From contig NZ_JAGYPF010000003.1 of NCBI RefSeq assembly GCF_018343535.1, positions 248,001 to 312,000 on the forward strand: a stretch of 64,000 nucleotides of DNA. Reading direction: 5' to 3'. The notes under the pieces are model-generated. The model saw only the letters and a program-made list of their open reading frames with translations, was not told the origin of the DNA and searched no databases. Position numbers and translations under genes: made by a program. This document shows, in pieces, positions 59,629 through 64,000 of the stretch (the first letter of the stretch is position 1; the number at the start of each line of letters is the position of its first letter). The DNA is from Neobacillus rhizophilus (lineage in GTDB: Bacteria; Bacillota; Bacilli; Bacillales; Cytobacillaceae).

Positions 59629-60462
59629 CTAGTTTCGATTCACGACACGATGTATATGAATGGCAAGGTAGCCCATTTCTTCCTTTGTGATCTCATGCTG
59701 ATGCGCTTTTTTAATATAATCTTTAATCTTTTGCGCACAAGCAAATGCTTCTTTATGTTTTTCCTTTACCAGGTTATAAAGAAAATCATCCTCGCTGTGT
59801 AAATGCGAACCGCTGAAAAGACGTTGCGCAAAAAATTTAAGATGGGTAAGGAACCGGAAATAATTTAAGGATTCCTCATCAAGTTCAATCTTGAAATGAT
59901 ACTTGACGATGTTTAAAATATCCTGAATGAGTTTGGTTATGTTGACAAGGTTTGGCATCTCATCGTTTAATTCCGCATTCACGATATGCATCGCAATAAA
60001 GCCCGCTTCATCCTCTGGAAGCGTAATACCAAGCTTGTTTTGAATCATTTTTAACGCTTCCCGACCAATGGAGAATTCGTCTTGATAAATCTTTTTAATC
60101 TCCCAAAGGAGCGCATTCGAGATATTGATTCCTTTTTGATGCCTTTCAATCGCAAAATGAATATGGTCGGTTAAGGAGACATAGATGCTGTCATTTAGCT
60201 TCTTCCCTAGTTTTACTTTCGCATAGTTGATGATTTCTTCGGAAACAGCCATATATTCTAATGGAATCTCATACAATAGCGTTTTAAACTTTTCGGAAAC
60301 ATCCTTGTTTTCGAGTCTAAAAACCTTTTCGATTTTACTCTCATCCACTACGTCACCCGGCCGTTTTTGAAACGCGATTCCTCTTCCCATAATGACCAAT
60401 TCTTTATTTTGCTCGTCAATGACGCTGATTACATTGTTATTGATTACCTTTGCGATTTTCAT
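59629..60462 (-). CDS. licT: BglG/LicT-family antiterminator
   Basis: The 277-residue RNA-binding protein has a CAT domain (KIAKVINNNVISVIDEQN, VIMGRGIAFQKRPGD) and two PRD domains with regulatory histidines (TDHIHFAIERH, AMHIVNAE, LTHLKFFAQR, AIHIHRVV). PTS-dependent phosphorylation controls dimer formation, and the dimer binds RAT RNA. The length equals B. subtilis LicT. The ATG at 60462 follows AGGTG. Its own leader has a RAT, so it acts on its own expression as well. Confidence 0.95.
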   Translation of the reverse strand: MKIAKVINNNVISVIDEQNKELVIMGRGIAFQKRPGDVVDESKIEKVFRLENKDVSEKFKTLLYEIPLEYMAVSEEIINYAKVKLGKKLNDSIYVSLTDHIHFAIERHQKGINISNALLWEIKKIYQDEFSIGREALKMIQNKLGITLPEDEAGFIAMHIVNAELNDEMPNLVNITKLIQDILNIVKYHFKIELDEESLNYFRFLTHLKFFAQRLFSGSHLHSEDDFLYNLVKEKHKEAFACAQKIKDYIKKAHQHEITKEEMGYLAIHIHRVVNRN

Positions 60463-60503
60463 ATAAATCACCTATTTGTGGAATATTTGTGATAAAAAGG
60501 GAA

Positions 60504-60575
60504 ATAAAAAAACCTAAAACTAATGCAATAAAAACATTAGTCATAGGTTTTGCCTGATTAGCCAGTAACAATCCT
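60504..60575 (-). promoter_or_regulatory. RAT antiterminator with terminator, licT leader
   Basis: The RAT (60545-60575, minus strand) shares AGGATTGTTACTGG and GGCAAAACCT. The terminator pairs AACCTA and ACTAATG with CATTAGT and TAGGTT and ends in seven T. Confidence 0.9.
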
Positions 60576-60599
60576 AAAAATTTGAAGTTATTTGGTTAG

Positions 60600-60628
60600 A
60601 TTCTATCATTCTTTTAATTTTGGCGCAA
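60600..60628 (-). promoter_or_regulatory. licT promoter
   Basis: On the minus strand TTGCGC (60623-60628) and TAGAAT (60600-60605) have a 17-bp spacer. The RAT begins about 18 nt past the implied start. Confidence 0.6.
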
Positions 60629-60679
60629 TTCTTATCGTGGGTCTTTGATGGATAATGTTCAGTTATTATTAGTATTTCT

Positions 60680-60868
60680 TTAATCTACTTTTCTTTCAAA
60701 TATGGCTTCATAATAAGCTGCAGACCCATATGCCGCAATTCCCGGCGCAAAAATCTGGACCAGTCTCCAGCCGTTTTTGGCATTTTGTTGAATGATTTCA
60801 TGGTAATCTTCCTTAGGTTTTCCGCTTAACTTGCTTAATTCAATTCTTTCAAATTTATATTCGTACAT
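60680..60868 (-). CDS. DUF4177 family protein
   Basis: The 62-residue protein begins MYEYKFERIELSKLSGKP and continues DYHEIIQQNAKNGWRLVQIF, the DUF4177 pattern of a small alpha-beta protein. Function is unknown. It has GGAGGGG before ATG and stands alone between licT and the divergent queT. Confidence 0.75.
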   Translation of the reverse strand: MYEYKFERIELSKLSGKPKEDYHEIIQQNAKNGWRLVQIFAPGIAAYGSAAYYEAIFERKVD

Positions 60869-60973
60869 GGTTCCCCTCCGACATTATGTTTTGTATATTC
60901 TTATTATCCCAAAAACTGTAATTGACTGCCAATTTTTTATGTATTAATATAATAGTTTGTTAGTATATTACTT

Positions 60974-61013
60974 TAAGTGGTTCGAGAGCCTCCCACTTTA
61001 AAAAACTAAGGAG
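60974..61013 (+). promoter_or_regulatory. preQ1-I riboswitch of queT
   Basis: The aptamer shows AAGTGGTTCGAGAGC, CTCCCACTTT and the A-rich tail AAAAAACTAAGGAG, the standard class I preQ1 layout. The tail contains the ribosome binding site AAGGAG, so ligand binding should block translation. An upstream promoter may use TTGACT with a TAATAT or TATAAT -10 near 60945-60952. Confidence 0.9.
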
Positions 61014-61021
61014 AAGTGAAT

Positions 61022-61567
61022 ATGGAAAAAACAACAAACATGCTGGACGCCCAGTACACCACGGGCACATCGAGCAGCAAGGTACGGGAAATTGTTGTAA
61101 ACGGTATTGTCGCTGCTTTGTACATCGCGGTTTCGGCGCTAATTCAGCCATTTGGGTTTACACAGGTTCAATTCCGCGTTTCAGAGATGTTCAACCATCT
61201 CGTCGTTTTCAACAAGAAGTATCTATACGGGATTATTTTAGGGGTATTTTTAACGAATTTATTCTTCTCACCAATGAAGGCGTATGACCTTATTTTCGGT
61301 GTGGGGCAGTCATTGATTGCTTTAGCCATTACGATTTTATGCGCGCGGTTTATTAAAGGAATCTGGGCACGGATGATTGTGAATACGTTGGTGTTCACCT
61401 TTACGATGTTCCTCATTGCGATTGAACTGCATTTGGCGTTCGATCTGCCATTCCTGTTTACATGGTTAACAACGGCAGTTGGGGAATTCGTTGTGATGGC
61501 TGTCGGCATGCCAGTCATGTATTTCATTAACAAGCGCGTTCATTTTGATAAAATGTTTAAATTTTAA
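61022..61567 (+). CDS. queT: QueT-family queuosine precursor transporter (ECF S component)
   Basis: The 181-residue membrane protein has about five or six hydrophobic segments and QueT features: VALYIAVSALIQPFGFTQVQFRVSEM split around residues 33-55, and NHLVVFNKKYLYGIILG. It should bind preQ0/preQ1-type precursors and work with the shared ECF energising module. The start is ATG 61022, 8 nt after AAGGAG; an in-frame GTG 6 nt earlier is too close. The preQ1 riboswitch directly upstream gives independent support. Confidence 0.93.
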   Translation: MEKTTNMLDAQYTTGTSSSKVREIVVNGIVAALYIAVSALIQPFGFTQVQFRVSEMFNHLVVFNKKYLYGIILGVFLTNLFFSPMKAYDLIFGVGQSLIALAITILCARFIKGIWARMIVNTLVFTFTMFLIAIELHLAFDLPFLFTWLTTAVGEFVVMAVGMPVMYFINKRVHFDKMFKF

Positions 61568-61613
61568 GAGCTGTTGCCTTTAGGGGACTACCCAAGGCGG
61601 CAGCTCTTTTTTT
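61566..61613 (+). terminator. Terminator after queT
   Basis: AAGAGCTG pairs with CAGCTCTT and CCTT with AAGG in the inner stem, followed by seven T. Confidence 0.85.
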
Positions 61614-61686
61614 ATGGTATTTAATTGAAAAAAATTCTAAAATGAAGATAGTTATTTTTTCAGAATCTTTGAAAGGGGTTTTTCGA

Positions 61687-62211
61687 ATGTTGCAGCGTCC
61701 TAATAACAATGAGTTTCCAGATTATTATGTACCGTATGTTCAGTTAGTTCCAGAAGGAGATTTATTGCAGATTCTTAAGGAAAGTCTTGAAAAAGTGGTT
61801 ACTCTTTTCGAAGGGATTTCAGAGGAAGATGCGCAATTCCGCTATGAACCTGGTAAATGGAGGATCAAAGAAGTACTTGGCCATATGGCAGATACCGAGA
61901 GGATCATGAGCTACCGCCTGCTTCGAGTTGGCCGCGGCGACAAAACTCCATTGGCAGGGTTTAACGAAAATGATTATGTGGCTGGAGCACAAATGGGCGA
62001 GTTGCCGCTGCAATCTATTCTTTCTGACTTCATTGCAGTCAGAAAAGCATCAATCACTCTGGTCGAGAACATGCCGGAGTCAGCCTGGACAAATGTCGGC
62101 AACGCCAATGGCATGGAGGTCACCGCCCGTGCCATCGCCTACATCATCGCCGGCCATGCAATCCACCACCGCAGCATCGTGACAGAACGATACTTATCTA
62201 AATTGAAATAA
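61687..62211 (+). CDS. DinB/YfiT-like metal-dependent protein
   Basis: The 174-residue helical-bundle protein has the DinB/YfiT metal site: His in VLGHMADTERIM, and HAIHHRSIVTERY near the C-terminus. YfiT-type proteins may be bacillithiol-dependent transferases or hydrolases, but this one is not assigned. GAAAGGGG lies 8 nt before ATG 61687. It is a single gene between two terminators. Confidence 0.85.
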   Translation: MLQRPNNNEFPDYYVPYVQLVPEGDLLQILKESLEKVVTLFEGISEEDAQFRYEPGKWRIKEVLGHMADTERIMSYRLLRVGRGDKTPLAGFNENDYVAGAQMGELPLQSILSDFIAVRKASITLVENMPESAWTNVGNANGMEVTARAIAYIIAGHAIHHRSIVTERYLSKLK

Positions 62212-62237
62212 CGAGCGGCGCCTGACACCAATCGTGG

Positions 62238-62270
62238 ACAGTGTCTGCCTCAGGCGGACACTGTTTTTTA
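62238..62270. terminator. Terminator between dinB-like and citR
   Basis: ACAGTGTC-T-GCCT pairs with AGGC-G-GACACTGT around one base, followed by six T on the plus strand. It ends at the citR stop codon and probably serves both genes. Confidence 0.85.
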
Positions 62271-63146
62271 AATCCGATAGTTTGAGATAAACTCGAGAAA
62301 TTCTTTTTGTTTGGAGTGGTCGTATTTCATGATTGCGTAAGTGTTGGCTTCGGGCAGGTGGATGGTTTGGCAGTCTACTTCTATAAGCCTCCCTTCTAGC
62401 AGTTCCCTTCTGACCGTTGATGTCGGAAGGAAAGAGACACCCAGCCCTTCAACGATGAATCTTTTTGTAATGTGTACCTGTGATACTTTCATCATTTTTA
62501 CTTTTGGATATTTGGTTTTTACTGCATGACAAAGACCATCCCAGTAACCTGGGTGATTATGGGTTAACAAATAGTTCGATGTTAAAACCTCTTCTTCGTC
62601 TAACGGAGGTGCTGTTTCGGAATCTCTCCCATCATGAGGCGCTACCAGCATAACATTATCTTTATATAAGAGTTCACTAATTAATTGAGGGTGAAGACTA
62701 TTTAAACATGACAGCCCGATATCAACTTCTTCCCTTAATACCGCATCTTCGATACCAACGGATTCGATAATTTTAACCGAAATCTCTACCTCAGGATGCT
62801 TGTTTGTATAGCTTTTTAAGACATATGGCAGGATGGTATCCGCGATCAAAGGCGAAATGGCAATAGAAAATTTGGTCGAGTATCCTTGACTAAAAGAGTG
62901 AATGTCCTCGAGCCCCCCTTGATAAACCTCTAACAATCTCTTTGCATGAACTAAATATCTTCTCCCCGCTTCGGTCAGTTTTACTTTTTTCCCTTCCCGA
63001 TCAAATAACTGAATTCCAAGTTCTTGTTCTAATTGTTTTATATGAACGGTAACAGAAGGCTGTGAAATATAAAGGATTTCCGCCGTTCTGCGGAAATTCC
63101 CACAATCAGCAGCCGTAATAAATGTGTTGAGCCATTGGAATTCCAT
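62268..63146 (-). CDS. citR: LysR-family regulator, CitR type
   Basis: The 292-residue regulator has an N-terminal LysR HTH (FRRTAEILYISQPSVTVHIKQLE split around residues 19-40) and a C-terminal effector domain. It is read away from citA, as CitR is from citA in B. subtilis, and its length is the same as CitR. It likely represses citA. AAGGAGG lies 5 nt before ATG 63146. The 107-bp gap to citA contains AT-rich ATTAAT/TTAAAT repeats where it may bind. Confidence 0.85.
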   Translation of the reverse strand: MEFQWLNTFITAADCGNFRRTAEILYISQPSVTVHIKQLEQELGIQLFDREGKKVKLTEAGRRYLVHAKRLLEVYQGGLEDIHSFSQGYSTKFSIAISPLIADTILPYVLKSYTNKHPEVEISVKIIESVGIEDAVLREEVDIGLSCLNSLHPQLISELLYKDNVMLVAPHDGRDSETAPPLDEEEVLTSNYLLTHNHPGYWDGLCHAVKTKYPKVKMMKVSQVHITKRFIVEGLGVSFLPTSTVRRELLEGRLIEVDCQTIHLPEANTYAIMKYDHSKQKEFLEFISNYRI

Positions 63147-63253
63147 ATTCTCCTCCTTATTAAAAATATTAATCATTTCATTTAAAATTATTTAATTTCA
63201 TTAATCGAACTCATTATATACACTATTAGTAAATAAAGGAAGGAGAGATTTTT

Positions 63254-64000
63254 ATGATCCAAAAGGGTTTAAAAGGAATTGTCGCTGCCGAAACATTAAT
63301 CAGTCATATTGATGGTGAAAAGGGAGAGCTTATTTACCGGGGATATGAAATTGGGAAGCTTACTAATCGATACTCTTTTGAAGAAGTTGCCTACTTGCTC
63401 TGGCATGGCTATTTACCTGATGAAGTACAGTTACGAGCTTTGAAAAATGAGTTAATGAGCAACCGTGATCTACCGGAAAATATGAAAAAATTAATCGACC
63501 TGCTCCCTTCTGGTATGGATCTAATGAGTGTGATGAGAACAGCCATTTCAGCTGAAGGCGGGAATTTCAATTATGGCTGGAAGCCGACTGTGTCACAGGC
63601 TATTCGTATCACCGCCCTCGCCCCGACAATCATTGCTTACCGGAAAAGACAGCTGGAGAGTAAAGAATTTGTTCCACCGTTGAATGAATTGGATCATGTG
63701 GCAAATTACCTTTATATGCTTAATGGTTCGGTCCCATTAGATGCCCATGTAGAGGTACTCGAAACCTATATGATTTTAACTCTTGAACATGGCATGAATG
63801 CCTCAACCTTTTCAGCAAGGGTTACGGCATCTACTGAATCTGATTTAGTATCAGCCGTTTCATCAGCTATTGGAACGATGAAAGGACCGCTTCATGGCGG
63901 CGCCCCTTCAGGAGTAATTGAACTTTTGGATGAGATTGCGGCGGTTGGAGATGCTGAAAAGGTGATGCGTGATAAAATATCGAAGGGTGAAAGATTAATG
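63254..64000 (+). CDS. citA: Citrate synthase (CitA type), truncated by the window end
   Basis: The first 249 residues of citrate synthase are present; about 115 remain beyond the window. It joins oxaloacetate and acetyl-CoA. Seen are GLKGIVAAETLISHIDGEKG at the start, the substrate His in LEHGMNASTFSARV, and GPLHGGAPSGV with the second catalytic His. AAGGAAGGAG precedes ATG. The divergent citR argues for the minor citA form rather than citZ. Confidence 0.9.
   Translation, partial: MIQKGLKGIVAAETLISHIDGEKGELIYRGYEIGKLTNRYSFEEVAYLLWHGYLPDEVQLRALKNELMSNRDLPENMKKLIDLLPSGMDLMSVMRTAISAEGGNFNYGWKPTVSQAIRITALAPTIIAYRKRQLESKEFVPPLNELDHVANYLYMLNGSVPLDAHVEVLETYMILTLEHGMNASTFSARVTASTESDLVSAVSSAIGTMKGPLHGGAPSGVIELLDEIAAVGDAEKVMRDKISKGERLM

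Overview
The window looks like chromosome from a spore-forming, low-GC member of the Bacillaceae (Bacillus sensu lato, for example Neobacillus, Mesobacillus or a relative). The reasons are the Bacillus-type protein sequences (YjbC, LicT, CitR, IlvD and LeuA families), AAGGAGG ribosome binding sites, a SigK-type promoter, and recognisable TnrA, CcpA (cre), T-box, RAT and preQ1 signals. The species cannot be fixed from the sequence. I saw no rRNA, tRNA, transposase, prophage or CRISPR array.

Layout. 0-3.3 kb: a TnrA-controlled ammonium transporter, then a DUF294 nucleotidyltransferase overlapping a DEDDh exonuclease. 3.5-14.3 kb: branched-chain amino acid genes ilvD, ilvB-ilvN-ilvC-leuA-leuB and leuC-leuD. 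ilvD has its own promoter with a cre and a possible CodY site. A T-box riboswitch, apparently reading isoleucine, sits between ilvD and ilvB. A terminator, a likely new promoter and a repeat array separate leuB from leuC. 14.4-17.3 kb: a YjbC acetyltransferase, a DUF3892 protein and an unexported beta-helix protein. 17.3-26.9 kb: sialic acid catabolism on the minus strand, in two transcription units that share the same promoter-plus-cre design: nanQ-flavoprotein, and nanA-SGNH esterase-ABC importer-nanE-nanK-rpiR. The flavoprotein is the most unexpected member. 27-29.2 kb: DUF1836 and TrhA-type genes, then a gene-free repeat island.

29.2-32.6 kb is a compact minus operon of dipeptidase, P1 aminopeptidase, small HTH protein, DUF488 protein and ModA. 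32.8-44.1 kb holds adenine deaminase, a 52-bp tandem repeat array, an autoregulated ArsR/AHSA1 pair, two transporters, rhodanese, an EamA exporter, a broken half-length CtaA-like gene, a likely spore coat gene, a GGDEF/EAL signalling protein and a DoxX protein. 44.1-52.2 kb is an alpha-glucoside system: two GH13 glucosidases, an ABC importer without its ATPase, and a LacI regulator with three matching operators. 52.8-54.1 kb has a truncated hemoglobin with an FNR site placed at -41.5, and a paired SMR exporter. 54.3-60.6 kb is a LicT-controlled beta-glucoside PTS system with three RAT antiterminators. 60.7-64 kb has DUF4177, preQ1 riboswitch-queT, a DinB-like protein, and divergent citR/citA, with citA cut by the window end.

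Between genes the window is rich in repeats of at least five families. The most striking is a ~110-nt element present three times (one copy near 41.0 kb, two in tandem near 52.4 kb). Its predicted hairpins carry compensatory base changes between copies, which points to selection on structure. Two ~20-bp-period arrays (12.1 and 54.2 kb) share one core in opposite orientation, and a pair of exactly 134-bp elements sits in inverted orientation around a 51-bp repeat array near 28.8 kb.
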